Positions 28,356 to 37,745 of a stretch of DNA of 64,000 bases are shown here, piece after piece. The notes below the pieces were generated by a model. It was given only the letters and a program-made list of their open reading frames with translations, made no database searches and was not told the origin of the DNA. Made by a program: the position numbers and the translations under genes. Every line of letters begins with the position of its first letter. The first letter of the stretch is position 1. The DNA lies in assembly GCA_030425685.1 (NCBI GenBank), contig JAUIAD010000014.1:1-64000 (forward strand). Direction: 5' to 3'. Origin of the DNA: Gammaproteobacteria bacterium. Lineage in GTDB: Bacteria; Pseudomonadota; Gammaproteobacteria; Coxiellales; Coxiellaceae.

Positions 28356-29000
28356 TTACTTTTGCTGCTGAAGAAATGTTTTCATAATATGCTGCATGTT
28401 ATTATGCTCTATCACTGCAAGCAGCTGGCTACGATTCCTACATTGTAATTTTTGCTTGATATTTTTGACATATACTTCAATTGTACGATGTGAAATAGCT
28501 AATTTTTTCGCTGTTTCTTTTGCTGTAAAACCATAATAAAGATAAGCGAGCGTTTGCATTTCTCTTAAGGTCAGTGTCGCTGTCTCTTCGTTTACATCAA
28601 TATTAGTATATTCTGTAGAGTGACCAATAAGACCAAGCAGCTCACCATCTTCATCAAAGATCGGCGACTTTCTTGAAACAAATTTCTGCTTAAGACCACT
28701 AGGTAGTTTCATATCCTCAAAGAACTCGATTTCACGTAGCTCTTTTAATACCTTGCGGTCATTTTTGCGAATTATCATCGCTTCAGATTTTGGAAATAAT
28801 TGCAAATCTGTTTTCCCAAGAACCGTATCACCTTCCTTTTGCAAGATTCCATCATCTACTAGGCGTTCATAATAAGCGGTGTTATGAAATATATATACCC
28901 CTTTCAGATCCTTAGCATAGGTATAACCACCAAAAAAATCTAATAGCTGAGTTAAATCCACCAAAAAAGTCGTGTACCGCTTATTTGCACTTCCACGCAT
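28356..29000 (-). CDS. PAS-LuxR transcriptional regulator (214 aa)
   Basis: Residues 25-132 look like a PAS sensor domain (DFFGGYTYAKDLKGVYIFHN, then DTVLGKTDLQLFP, and RKSPIFDEDGELLGLIGHS at the end). Residues 143-198 are a LuxR/GerE helix-turn-helix (LTLREMQTLAYLYYGFTAKE, then ISHRTIEVYVKNIKQKL). There is no receiver domain, so it probably senses a ligand or cofactor directly. It stands alone between the lipase and the 573-aa gene, and similar small PAS-LuxR proteins tend to be numerous in Legionellales-type genomes. Target genes are unknown. Confidence 0.9.
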   Translation of the reverse strand: MRGSANKRYTTFLVDLTQLLDFFGGYTYAKDLKGVYIFHNTAYYERLVDDGILQKEGDTVLGKTDLQLFPKSEAMIIRKNDRKVLKELREIEFFEDMKLPSGLKQKFVSRKSPIFDEDGELLGLIGHSTEYTNIDVNEETATLTLREMQTLAYLYYGFTAKETAKKLAISHRTIEVYVKNIKQKLQCRNRSQLLAVIEHNNMQHIMKTFLQQQK

Positions 29001-29505
29001 CTAATTCACACCATTTAAAATTATTCCCTAACAATATAGTCTATAAGGCGCTATTGTGAAAGAAAGCTACATCTTACTCTTCTAAGCCTTCACGCCTTAT
29101 AGAAGTGTCATTTTCACGAGTGTTGCTCATCATAGGATGCAAGAAACTCATAATTAGGCATTCCGTATAATGGTTCATATTACTACTTCAGCAACCTTTT
29201 CAAATGGCTACATTTAAAATGAATCACATAATCCATACTGTTAATAAGGGTGCGTACATACTTCTCTATTTTTACAAATCCAAACCCTTGGGTAGCTCAC
29301 ACCTAAGGGTTTCATACGAATACCGATCAGACGCACGATCATTCATAATATATACAGCTTGTGGCACTGGGTCATTAGCATACAACCAACACTGATAGTT
29401 AACGACTATCAATGAGTTACACAGGTCTTAACCTCAAGGGTTTTTAGAAATAGAAGGCAACGAAGGCGAGACCTGTATGAATAGATTTTATGGAGGTAAA
29501 TAAAT
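29001..29505. other. Intergenic/leader region with hairpins
   Basis: No gene supported. AAACCCTTGGGT (29282-29293) pairs with ACCTAAGGGTTT (29301-29312) with one mismatch. Near the 573-aa gene, ACAGGTC (about 29420) can pair with GACCTGT (about 29472), enclosing a 45-base loop in the probable mRNA leader. GATAGTTAACGACTATC near 29394 is another palindrome. Regulatory roles are unproven. Confidence 0.35.
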
Positions 29506-31227
29506 ATGAGAGCAAGTGAGTTTAGGTATATAGAACACTGCAAAATCGATAAAAGACAAAGCGGCGGAAATTATCAAAATGGAGAAAAATACGTGCGATT
29601 CAAGGAAGGTCCGGTTGACCAACCCTCAGATCGTGTATTGTACGGTAAGATTACACAGGTATTGGATGAACAGAGTATAAAAGATTTTGCAGATGGACTG
29701 ACCGCCCTACTAAATAACCGACAGCAAGAGTCTCAGGTCTTAGAACTTTTAGCAAGCACATCTATACACCCTCTTACAATATTATCTTTTAGTGATGAGA
29801 TTCGTGCCAGGAAAATGGGCTGTGACATTGTATATAACCGAACAGCCCGAGCCCCCTTTCTCAAGCTTGCGGGTCGAGATAATGAGGCAAGCGCTGTTAC
29901 TAATGCACGAGCCTTTGGCATACGCCGCTGGCCTGCACTGATGCGGAATGAGGTAATGCAGATGTTAAAGGTAGCAGCGAATCATGTGAACATGCATCTT
30001 GATCCATCGATCTTAGATGAGCATGTAAAAATAGGGGCGATTGCACGCCCAAAATTTGATGCATTTTGTGATAATTTACAGCGACATATAAACGATTATC
30101 GAAGCAAGAAAATGGAAAAGCAAGATAGAATAGTCAACTACGTTGGTATGGTTGGAAACGCAGTAGTTACCCTTGCTGCCATACTGTTAGCTGAATGTCC
30201 TCCAGTTGCACTTCTTGTATTCTCTGCGGGAATCACTGCTGTCAATGGTGCTACAAAGTATATTAGTAATTATTGCGGTGTGAACTCTATTGATCAGGTG
30301 AAAAAATTCAAAGGGGTTGAATTGGCAAAGGCAAGCATACTTTCATTTGAAATAGCACAAAGCTTCTTTGTGCAAAAAGCAGGCCGTGACGAGGGTTTTG
30401 AATTTAGCGAACATCACAATGAGAGGCTATGGAAAGTTGCAAAGGATGTGACAGTGAACACTTTAATGGCTCCCGAGCAAGCAAAGCAAAAGTACGCTGG
30501 GCGAAGGGTCATTATCGACACGGCCTTGGCGATCGGTGCTGGTGGAGCAACACTCCATGCATCGGGTGGTGGCTTCCGCATGAACGCTGAGCAGGGTGGT
30601 GGCATGAGCCCTGCCCTTGGAATATGGGTTCGTACATTAATAGGCATGGGACAAAAAGTAGCCGGTCAAAATATTAACACCCGTCATAAACAGAAATTAC
30701 ATGCATTACAGTTAAAATATCTAGGACAGTATCTTATCCAAATGCTCATCGTCCAAGAGATGACAAATACGGAAGCAATTAGTGATGATGATCACGCACT
30801 GATATTGTCATGCTGTGGATTACCCACGGCCGATGAATTGAATGAAATGAGCTGGCACGCGTTCGATGCGTCAATAGACCAACACTTGGAGCGAGTGCAT
30901 CAACAGAGGTTGTTGAATGCCGGCTGTAGTGAATTGTCCAACCTTCCGATGCAAGCCCAGGCAATGTTGTTGGCGCATGGCAGCACAATCGCCCATGCAC
31001 GGGTGACACAAAATGATGCGGCTTTTAGCTCACCAGGCGTCGTGGGCCCAAACACCGGAGTTACAGCTCTGAGCAACTGTGATAATTCTGCCCCCGCCGC
31101 ACGGCCGGCAGCAGTCCCGCTGTCCCCTACGGATCAAGAGGTTATACGGATGCGACGGGAATGGGGCCATCTTCCCAATGGTTGCCCTCAAGGAGCTGAT
31201 AATTGGAGAGAGTTTGATGAACCTTAA
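29506..31227 (+). CDS. Hydrophobic-hairpin protein of unknown function (573 aa)
   Basis: Good ribosome site (GGAGG, 10 bases before ATG). The first 200 residues are soluble. Residues 209-257 are a hydrophobic hairpin (IVNYVGMVGNAVVTLAAILL, then PPVALLVFSAGITAVNGATK). A Gly-rich patch occurs near residues 340-370. The C-terminal 60 residues are Pro/Ala-rich. The overall plan (soluble N-domain, Gly/Ala hairpin, flexible C-terminus) parallels the proteins at 5806, 22450, 33184 and 61988, though I see no clear alignment to them. No signal peptide. Function unknown. Confidence 0.65.
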   Translation: MRASEFRYIEHCKIDKRQSGGNYQNGEKYVRFKEGPVDQPSDRVLYGKITQVLDEQSIKDFADGLTALLNNRQQESQVLELLASTSIHPLTILSFSDEIRARKMGCDIVYNRTARAPFLKLAGRDNEASAVTNARAFGIRRWPALMRNEVMQMLKVAANHVNMHLDPSILDEHVKIGAIARPKFDAFCDNLQRHINDYRSKKMEKQDRIVNYVGMVGNAVVTLAAILLAECPPVALLVFSAGITAVNGATKYISNYCGVNSIDQVKKFKGVELAKASILSFEIAQSFFVQKAGRDEGFEFSEHHNERLWKVAKDVTVNTLMAPEQAKQKYAGRRVIIDTALAIGAGGATLHASGGGFRMNAEQGGGMSPALGIWVRTLIGMGQKVAGQNINTRHKQKLHALQLKYLGQYLIQMLIVQEMTNTEAISDDDHALILSCCGLPTADELNEMSWHAFDASIDQHLERVHQQRLLNAGCSELSNLPMQAQAMLLAHGSTIAHARVTQNDAAFSSPGVVGPNTGVTALSNCDNSAPAARPAAVPLSPTDQEVIRMRREWGHLPNGCPQGADNWREFDEP

Positions 31228-31426
31228 TATCTGGCACAGTCTTTGATATCTGTTCATCCTTCATCAATATCACTACCTTCTCCCCTTCATAAAAGAAGGG
31301 GATTCTTGGAAGACCTTACGGTCTTTACTGGTTTCTGCTTCAATATTCACTGCTCAGAGACATGCTTGGTTTTTGCAATAAGTTCCCACTAATACTCACT
31401 GGGCACAAGCACACTATTTTACTTTA

Positions 31427-31462
31427 CTCAATGAATTGAGTAATATATCTCAATACATTGAG
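31427..31462 (+). promoter_or_regulatory. Two CTCAAT-N2-ATTGAG palindromes (candidate autoregulatory operator)
   Basis: CTCAATGAATTGAG (31427-31440) and CTCAATACATTGAG (31449-31462) are perfect inverted repeats 22 bases apart, two helical turns. A half site ATTGAG follows at 31476-31481. They sit directly before the ATPase gene, so a repressor bound here would cover its promoter or leader. Confidence 0.6.
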
Positions 31463-31490
31463 CAAAATTAATCTCGAATTGAGCAAAGTG

Positions 31491-32687
31491 ATGAGAGAGT
31501 ACAAAAGAACTATTTATCAAACAGTTAAGAAAAGGGCGCTAGAACCCAGGCGCTATATTCAAACGCTACTAGGTCCCCGCCAGGTGGGGAAAACCACCTT
31601 AGTACAGCAAGTTTGTGAAGATATTGAGATAGCAACTCACTATGTTACTGCAGACCTAGCCACACTAGAAGATATTAGCTGGCTCATTAGCCAATGGGAA
31701 ATAGCACGCGAGCTTGCTCGTGAGTATCAGCAAGCCATACTTATCATTGATGAAGTGCAAAAGATACCGCACTGGTCTGATACGATCAAAATGCTATGGG
31801 ACCAAGATACGCAGCATAAAACCCCTTTAAAAGTATTTATGCTAGGCTCCTCTCCATGGCTAATTCAAAGTGGCATTAGTGAATCACTAGCTGGTCGCTT
31901 TGAAATAATTCCTATCACACACTGGTCCTATCAAGAAATGCAAGAATGCTTTGGCTGGGGCCTGGAGGAATATATTTACTTTGGCGGCTATCCTGGCGCA
32001 GGAGCCATTGCCAATCCAGAAGACCCTTCACGATGGAAGCACTACATTAGCGACTCTTTAATTGAAACCGCTATTTCACGCGATATTTTATTAATGACAC
32101 AAGTCAACAAACCTGCATTATTACGCCGACTATTTCAATTAGGATGTATTTACAGCGGCCATATTTTATCGTATCAAAAAATGCTAGGGCAACTACAAGA
32201 TGCTGGAAATACCACTACTCTAGCCCATTACTTAAACCTATTAAATGGCGCCGGCTTACTATCAGGGATATCTAAATATGCTAACGCACCCGTACGGCAA
32301 CGATCTTCAAGCCCTCGTTTTATGGTCTATAACACAGCATTACTCTCAGCACAATCTGCAAAGGATTTTTCAGAAGCTAAGAAAGACAGTGAATACTGGG
32401 GGCACTTAGTTGAATCATGCATTGGCAGCCACTTATTAAACTCAATACGCGGCACATCAATTGAATTATACTACTGGCGATCTGGCAATAAAGAAGTAGA
32501 TTTTGTACTAAAGAAAGGGGACAAGCTTATTGCCATTGAAGTCAAATCAGGAAAAAAGAAAGAATCAATTCCAGGGCTTGATGAATTTAATAAGCAATTT
32601 ACACCAACAAAATTATTGGTTATTGGCAAGCAAGGCATTAGTATAGAAAGTTTTTTAACGAAAAGTGCTGCCGTATGGTTCGAATGA
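31491..32687 (+). CDS. AAA-family ATPase with DUF4143 domain (398 aa)
   Basis: Walker A LLGPRQVGKTTL (about residues 26-37), Walker B AILIIDEVQKI, then the DUF4143 region and a C-terminal YYWRSGNKEVDFVLKKGDKL plus AIEVKSGKK with the D..EVK pattern of a PD-(D/E)XK-like nuclease fold. These proteins (AAA_14/DUF4143) are common, often in many copies, and of uncertain role. They are sometimes toxin-antitoxin-like. A TTG at 31458 extends the frame, but it lies inside the second palindrome, so ATG 31491 is preferred. A broken second member of the family converges on it at 32.7-32.9 kb. Confidence 0.88.
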   Translation: MREYKRTIYQTVKKRALEPRRYIQTLLGPRQVGKTTLVQQVCEDIEIATHYVTADLATLEDISWLISQWEIARELAREYQQAILIIDEVQKIPHWSDTIKMLWDQDTQHKTPLKVFMLGSSPWLIQSGISESLAGRFEIIPITHWSYQEMQECFGWGLEEYIYFGGYPGAGAIANPEDPSRWKHYISDSLIETAISRDILLMTQVNKPALLRRLFQLGCIYSGHILSYQKMLGQLQDAGNTTTLAHYLNLLNGAGLLSGISKYANAPVRQRSSSPRFMVYNTALLSAQSAKDFSEAKKDSEYWGHLVESCIGSHLLNSIRGTSIELYYWRSGNKEVDFVLKKGDKLIAIEVKSGKKKESIPGLDEFNKQFTPTKLLVIGKQGISIESFLTKSAAVWFE

Positions 32688-32933
32688 TAAACTGCAACCT
32701 TCGTAACGATCTAAAAATTTAAGAAATGGATTGAAGGTTCTGGACAACCGCCGTGTAACCAAACCTGCTGTACTTGTTCCGAGGTTAGTGGTGCAAGGCC
32801 AGTCACCAGTCGGTGGCAACACCTTAGCTAAAGTCGTTTTCCCCACCTGCCTAACACCAATTAGTGCTACCGCTGAAAAGTAATCAATCAATTTCTCGAG
32901 ACTATCTTGTTGATTTCTTCTAATTACATGCAT
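32688..32933 (-). pseudogene. Fragment of a second AAA/DUF4143 ATPase
   Basis: From ATG 32933 it reads MHVIRRNQQDSLEKLIDYFS and ALIGVRQVGKTTLAKVLP, the N-terminus and Walker A of the AAA_14 family. After about 40 residues the similarity stops, with only short unrelated sequence before the frame runs into the end of the intact ATPase gene. About 300 residues are missing, so it is a remnant. Confidence 0.7.
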
Positions 32934-33183
32934 ATTTCGTAGTTTACCTACGAAAAACGAAGGTAGCAAAACGTAGAAGGGCAGAAAACGATACTATACA
33001 GAATCTAGAACCTTATGAGGGTCATCAATCCATAGGCAATCTGGCAACAGGGAGGTTAGTTAAGGAAATACAACTTTGAAACAGGACTAGGATTAAAGGA
33101 TACAATGTTAAAATCACACCAAGATTATTATTGTACATTTGGAGGGTATTCTATATAGATCAACATATACAAAAGAGTGAGAA

Positions 33184-36100
33184 ATGATGGCAAAGTGTTT
33201 CAGGTGTAATAAAAATAAAAGTGGCACCATGCCTTGGACCGGTGGGAAAGCGATATGCCATTCGTGTTTCGGTCAAAAGACAGACGACAGACCGCGACCT
33301 CAGACTAGGCGAAATCATTATGTTCAAAGTGATGCGCAGCTCGCAATGGGCATACGAAAACAAGAAGCAGCGAACAATGCAGTTAATCAAGCTGAACTGT
33401 TGAGGCTCGATGCAGCAGCGGCGCGTAGACAACAACAAGCTCAAAATGCTGAGTCAATAAGACTCCAGAAACAGGCGAATAGAGAGACAGACCTGAAAGC
33501 AAAAGCGAAATTGGAAAATCAGAGCAAGACGGAACAACAAAAAGCCGAAAAAAATAGCATATTCGCGGTTCAATCAGACAAGCAAGCCAAAGCGGTACTG
33601 AATCAAGCGCATGATACCCAAAACAAAATTGAAGCGCAGTTTTACAAAGATAAAGAAGAGGCTACATGCAGGGCCCGTGAGGAGACAAATAGGAAGAGCA
33701 ACCCTACCGCTTATCGCGAGCGAGAAGCAGAGGAAAAAGCCAGATCTAGGCGTGTAAACTGCATCGAGTGCAAAAGTCTAGACGGTGGACTCTGTAAAAA
33801 ACATAACACATTACGTTTGCTTGAAACTGATGAAGCCCATACGGATCTGGAGCGTACGATATTAAGCACTTATAAGTCTATGGCCGCCCTGGCAAAACAC
33901 AGGCTACACATGGATATAAGCCTAGTTGATGTAATGGAGAATATTGAAGCTAGAGGCTGCAGACCCCCGCTCGCAGGCGAACTTCGACCATCGAAAGAAA
34001 AGGATATATCTTGGGATACATACACACCCACTAACATCCACTCAACAAGTGGACTAACAGAAAGAAAAAGAAATACCCCTACAGACCGAAGTGGAAATTG
34101 CATAATTTGTGGCAGTAAAGAATGTGGTGATGGGTGGCCACCATGCTGGGAGCAATATGATAATCCTGTAATGCACCATATTGAAGAGCAAATCAGAGAG
34201 GTCGAACATGCTGAGTTTTATGGGCGTAAAATTGATTTAGTCACCGCATATAATGGTCATACAGGCTGGACATTCAGAAGATGCCCATTCAGCCAAGTTG
34301 GTAGAGGTGGAATGTGCGAATGCTTATTACCAGTATCTGCTGCTCAGCAAAATGCAGGCCCTGCTGCCGTTGAACCTGAGATCAAAAGATATGATAGAAA
34401 GGAACAAGCTTGGGAAGCCTTAGAGACCTACAACCCATCGTTGGCCCTAACAGCATTAGATATAATGGAACAGATTCTACTTATATTTACAGTGGGTGCA
34501 GAAACACTTAAAGATGATGACACATTTGAGAGATTAAAAAATCTATCTATGGTATTTAAAGCATTAGAAGACCTACCAGAGGCTTTAAACCACCTGGAGA
34601 ATGGAACAAACCTAACTGAAAGTAATTTAAACGTCTTGGAAAATATGATTGAGCTTGTGACTTTACCAACTACTGCCAAATTGCCTGACGTGATGCACAT
34701 CACCAGAACTTTGCAAGAGCTTAACACTCCTTTAAAAGACAATACAACAAATGCTACTAAGATGACAGATTGCTTTGTGAACGAATTGACTAATAGAAGG
34801 CGCTTGTTTTGCGTACAACTAAGAGAGGCAGCTAGTGAGAAAAATTTAAAAATGAAAGCGCATGAAATTATATCTGGCTTTGTCCCTGAAAACACGGCAG
34901 ACATAATAAAGGCAAGAAGAAAAGATTACGGTTGGAGGCATTGCTATATAACTGAAACAAGTAGTGATGCATTGATGGACCTAGTAAGGTATTTATGGAT
35001 GATGTTGGATGGTGAAACCTTAGCAACTGTTACCAAAGAAAAGAAGAGGGTTTACACAACAAATCGTATGAATACGTGGCGTGTTATTCGAGACCGCCTT
35101 CTTATTAAAAGGGTATTGCCTTGCCTATACCAAGCAGAGAATCCTAAGAGAATGAGCATCATCCTCGCTAATCAAGTCCACGATCTAACGGTCAAAAAAA
35201 CCTCGTCAGTAGACTTAGACACTTTTCTAAATCGACATGCGATTTCACTGAGAAACTTTAACAAAGTTTGCGTTCTTGCGCATGCTTGGCGCCTTTCGAC
35301 ACTACTCAGTGCTCAACCTGGAAAAAAATTATTGGGGAGTGATTATGATGACTTCTATAGAACAGCTAGAGATGAGTTAGACAAAATTATTCAAGAACAA
35401 CACGCACCTTATGCATTTCCTGTTAATAGAGCAGTAGGAAAAAACTTAAAACTCCCTGGTGGGGCAACCGATGAATGTGGTTTAGTTGCGGATGTTGAGG
35501 CCACTTTAAACTTAGGCGTAAGCCCAAATTCTGATTGGGGTGGTGGCACTTCTTTTAATTATATCAGCTTTCTTTTTGGCGAAGGTAACAGTATAGGTAA
35601 ATCAACTACAAAGCTACCCGATCCAAATCACCAGGGCACAACAATGGATGTAAGAAGTAGTTCGGGAGCACACGGCCATTTAACTGCCTCCGCTTTAGCA
35701 ACTCAGAGTCAGTTATTAATTTCATTTGCTCAGATAGGTCATTTATTAGTAACCCGAGACTGGGAAAAATTGAAAACAAAAGAGATTATAGAAGGTGCCT
35801 GGGGATGGGTAGGTAATACCTATCAGGCCACTTCGGGCTTGATTGCAACAATAGCAGACGCCTGTCCAACCGTAGCTCACAGCGTTGGTTGTGGCAGCAT
35901 TGGCGTTGGCCTTATAAATAGTACAATACACCTATTTAAAGAATCAGAAAAAGCCTACACTTTAAGAAAAGGTAATAATAACATTAAATCGCGGATTGAA
36001 TTGTTAGAGAGCCTCCAAGAAGAAACTGTGAAAAATGGTTTAGAAGATCTAGCTAATTTTCAGGATCGTATGAGAAGAGCGGATGGGGCAACACCTTTTG

Positions 36101-36738
36101 AACAAATTCCAAAACATGTAGATGCATTGGTGAGCGCACCTCAGACCTACGGTGGATTACAACTTAAGAAAAGTGCGGTAGAGACGCTTACAAATGGTTG
36201 TGTGCGACAAGGTTTTGGCTTGTCATCTGCCGTTTTAGGGTTTGGCTCTAGTGTGTTTACACTAGTGATAGCGGCAAAGACAGTTTCATCAACTGGTGGT
36301 CTAACATCAGCCATGATTATTGGAGGCACTATAGGGATGGCGGTTCCGATAGTTGGCTGGTGTTTAGTCGGCGTTGCTGTAATTACAGGTCTTGCTTTGC
36401 TTGCCTATGATACTTATCAAAGGTCTCAAGCAGGGAAAAGAATGATGGAGCTAGGCTTAAATATTGCAGCCCAAAATGATGACGAAGCTAATATGGCTGA
36501 AGCATGTGTTTTGCTTCATGCTGCAGCTTTATTAACTCCTAGATCCCTAAATACAAATGCCAACAAGACAATAGTAGCCCTGCAAGCCCTAAACTGGGCC
36601 TTTTTTACAGATATAGATTTTGGTACTACAAAACCTGTAGATGAAGCGAGCCAATGGTGTGAAGCTAATAAATTTGCTTTTCACGCAGGACCGGAAGGGA
36701 TTTATAATACTTTACAAGTAATTAGAAAAGCAAGCTAG
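33184..36738 (+). CDS. Zinc-ribbon/hydrophobic-hairpin giant protein (1184 aa), paralogue of the 972-aa protein
   Basis: The N-terminus has a zinc knuckle (C5-C8/C25-C28), then about 150 residues of Gln/Lys/Glu-rich probable coiled coil, then further Cys clusters (NCIECKSLDGGLC, NCIICGSKECG, RRCPFSQVGRGGMCECLLPV). The last matches the ACPHNKNEVKVCQCLIPV region of the 972-aa paralogue. Shared downstream blocks are RLS(V/T)L..., a Gly-rich SPNSDWGGGTSFNYISFLFG, the hydrophobic hairpin at about 1030-1076 (MIIGGTIGMAVPIVGWCLVG...) and ALQALNWAFF...AGPEGIYNT at the end. GAGTGAG precedes the ATG; MMAK gives two adjacent starts. No signal peptide. Function unknown, effector or toxin inferred. Confidence 0.75.
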   Translation: MMAKCFRCNKNKSGTMPWTGGKAICHSCFGQKTDDRPRPQTRRNHYVQSDAQLAMGIRKQEAANNAVNQAELLRLDAAAARRQQQAQNAESIRLQKQANRETDLKAKAKLENQSKTEQQKAEKNSIFAVQSDKQAKAVLNQAHDTQNKIEAQFYKDKEEATCRAREETNRKSNPTAYREREAEEKARSRRVNCIECKSLDGGLCKKHNTLRLLETDEAHTDLERTILSTYKSMAALAKHRLHMDISLVDVMENIEARGCRPPLAGELRPSKEKDISWDTYTPTNIHSTSGLTERKRNTPTDRSGNCIICGSKECGDGWPPCWEQYDNPVMHHIEEQIREVEHAEFYGRKIDLVTAYNGHTGWTFRRCPFSQVGRGGMCECLLPVSAAQQNAGPAAVEPEIKRYDRKEQAWEALETYNPSLALTALDIMEQILLIFTVGAETLKDDDTFERLKNLSMVFKALEDLPEALNHLENGTNLTESNLNVLENMIELVTLPTTAKLPDVMHITRTLQELNTPLKDNTTNATKMTDCFVNELTNRRRLFCVQLREAASEKNLKMKAHEIISGFVPENTADIIKARRKDYGWRHCYITETSSDALMDLVRYLWMMLDGETLATVTKEKKRVYTTNRMNTWRVIRDRLLIKRVLPCLYQAENPKRMSIILANQVHDLTVKKTSSVDLDTFLNRHAISLRNFNKVCVLAHAWRLSTLLSAQPGKKLLGSDYDDFYRTARDELDKIIQEQHAPYAFPVNRAVGKNLKLPGGATDECGLVADVEATLNLGVSPNSDWGGGTSFNYISFLFGEGNSIGKSTTKLPDPNHQGTTMDVRSSSGAHGHLTASALATQSQLLISFAQIGHLLVTRDWEKLKTKEIIEGAWGWVGNTYQATSGLIATIADACPTVAHSVGCGSIGVGLINSTIHLFKESEKAYTLRKGNNNIKSRIELLESLQEETVKNGLEDLANFQDRMRRADGATPFEQIPKHVDALVSAPQTYGGLQLKKSAVETLTNGCVRQGFGLSSAVLGFGSSVFTLVIAAKTVSSTGGLTSAMIIGGTIGMAVPIVGWCLVGVAVITGLALLAYDTYQRSQAGKRMMELGLNIAAQNDDEANMAEACVLLHAAALLTPRSLNTNANKTIVALQALNWAFFTDIDFGTTKPVDEASQWCEANKFAFHAGPEGIYNTLQVIRKAS

Positions 36739-36763
36739 GATACCTAGCATGCTGTTCAGTTAC

Positions 36764-36812
36764 TTTTTAGTTAGGATTTCAGAAAGGCTACAAAGGCGAC
36801 GGCCGGTATGAG
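36764..36812 (+). repeat. 48-base dispersed repeat, copy 2
   Basis: Counterpart of 28305-28352, immediately downstream of the 1184-aa gene. A CTAGGATACCTAG palindrome lies just before it at about 36735. Confidence 0.5.
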
Positions 36813-36836
36813 AGACGCAAAATCAAAAGCTCGATT

Positions 36837-37160
36837 TTATTCCCATTTTTTCAGACAAACAGACTGAGGAAAAATAATCTTTAAAAAAGGGTCGCTCTCA
36901 AGCTCACGTTCAAAACGAATAAGCAAATCAATTTTTTGATCACCGATCTTTTCTTTAATATCTGCAAGCATACCGCATTTTGCTGATAGCATCACTGACC
37001 TGTCATGGTTAGTCTTAATAACCAGGAGCAAATCTATATCGCCACCTCTAGCTTTATCATCGATACGACTCCCAAACAATCGTAGCTCAGCTTGCGTTTT
37101 TATGTGTGGAGCGATTGAAGAAATAATAGCGTCAATTTCTTGTTGTGAAAGTCGCATCAT
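36837..37160 (-). CDS. mntA: MntA-type minimal nucleotidyltransferase antitoxin
   Basis: A 107-aa minimal nucleotidyltransferase with the catalytic signature LRLFGSRIDDKARGGDIDLL (GS, nine residues, then D.D) near residues 27-46 and a third acidic strand IDLLIR. In MNT/HEPN modules this protein AMPylates or otherwise neutralises the partner HEPN RNase. The ATG directly follows the TAA of the HepT reading frame (no gap), and a second ATG lies one codon later, so the two genes are a translationally coupled operon with HepT first. The antitoxin looks intact while the toxin is interrupted. Confidence 0.85.
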   Translation of the reverse strand: MMRLSQQEIDAIISSIAPHIKTQAELRLFGSRIDDKARGGDIDLLLVIKTNHDRSVMLSAKCGMLADIKEKIGDQKIDLLIRFERELESDPFLKIIFPQSVCLKKWE

Positions 37161-37589
37161 TTAACCCGATATAACATGACGTATATTAAGCAGCACAGGA
37201 TACAACGATTTTAGTCGACGATAGAACTCTGTAAGATCGTGATCGTTGTATTCATGAGCCTCAACATTCCTTAACTCTCTTATGTTAAACCATTGCTTGG
37301 CACTTTCTATAAGCCCTAGCTTCTCTGCCTTGTTAAGATAGTCTCAAGTTGTGCCTTTATAACCGGGCTCCTCGATTGCAACTCTTGTTCGTATGTAACG
37401 CATAATAAAAATACCAGACACGCAGGAAAAGCGCAAAGCAAAGCTTTCCCATGTTTCCATATCTTCTTCATCCATATCTGACAGGTCATCGGGCAACTTT
37501 TGTATTTTATTATAACTGTATTCCAGATGATCAATTGCTTTAACGAGCCTTTGACCGGTTTCTTTCAAAAGTAATGTATAATTATTCAT
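37161..37589 (-). pseudogene. hepT: HepT-type HEPN toxin gene with an in-frame TGA
   Basis: The frame codes for a 142-residue HEPN protein but is split by TGA at 37344-37346 after 81 residues. The second part (DYLNKAEKLGLIESAKQWF and the rest) is fully open to TAA at 37161 and keeps the HEPN nuclease motif R-x4-H (RNVEAH). Everything fits the HepT family apart from one codon, consistent with a recent CGA-to-TGA change, or with readthrough. There is no in-frame ATG soon after the stop, so the catalytic half is probably not made. The antitoxin follows immediately. Confidence 0.8.
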
Positions 37590-37745
37590 TAGCGTCTCAA
37601 GAGCAATGAGTAGTTATATAAACCAACTATATAACTCAACAATATCTAGACATTCTAATATCCAGTGGCCCAACGGGTCAAATAAATCATACCAAGCAAG
37701 GATACAAATCTCAGTTAATACAACCCCTCATACTAGTCCTGCATC

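Noticed and set aside
29204-29395. 63-codon plus-strand frame in the leader region of the 573-aa gene
   Set aside because: No ribosome site, and it runs through the AAACCCTT hairpin; more likely untranslated.
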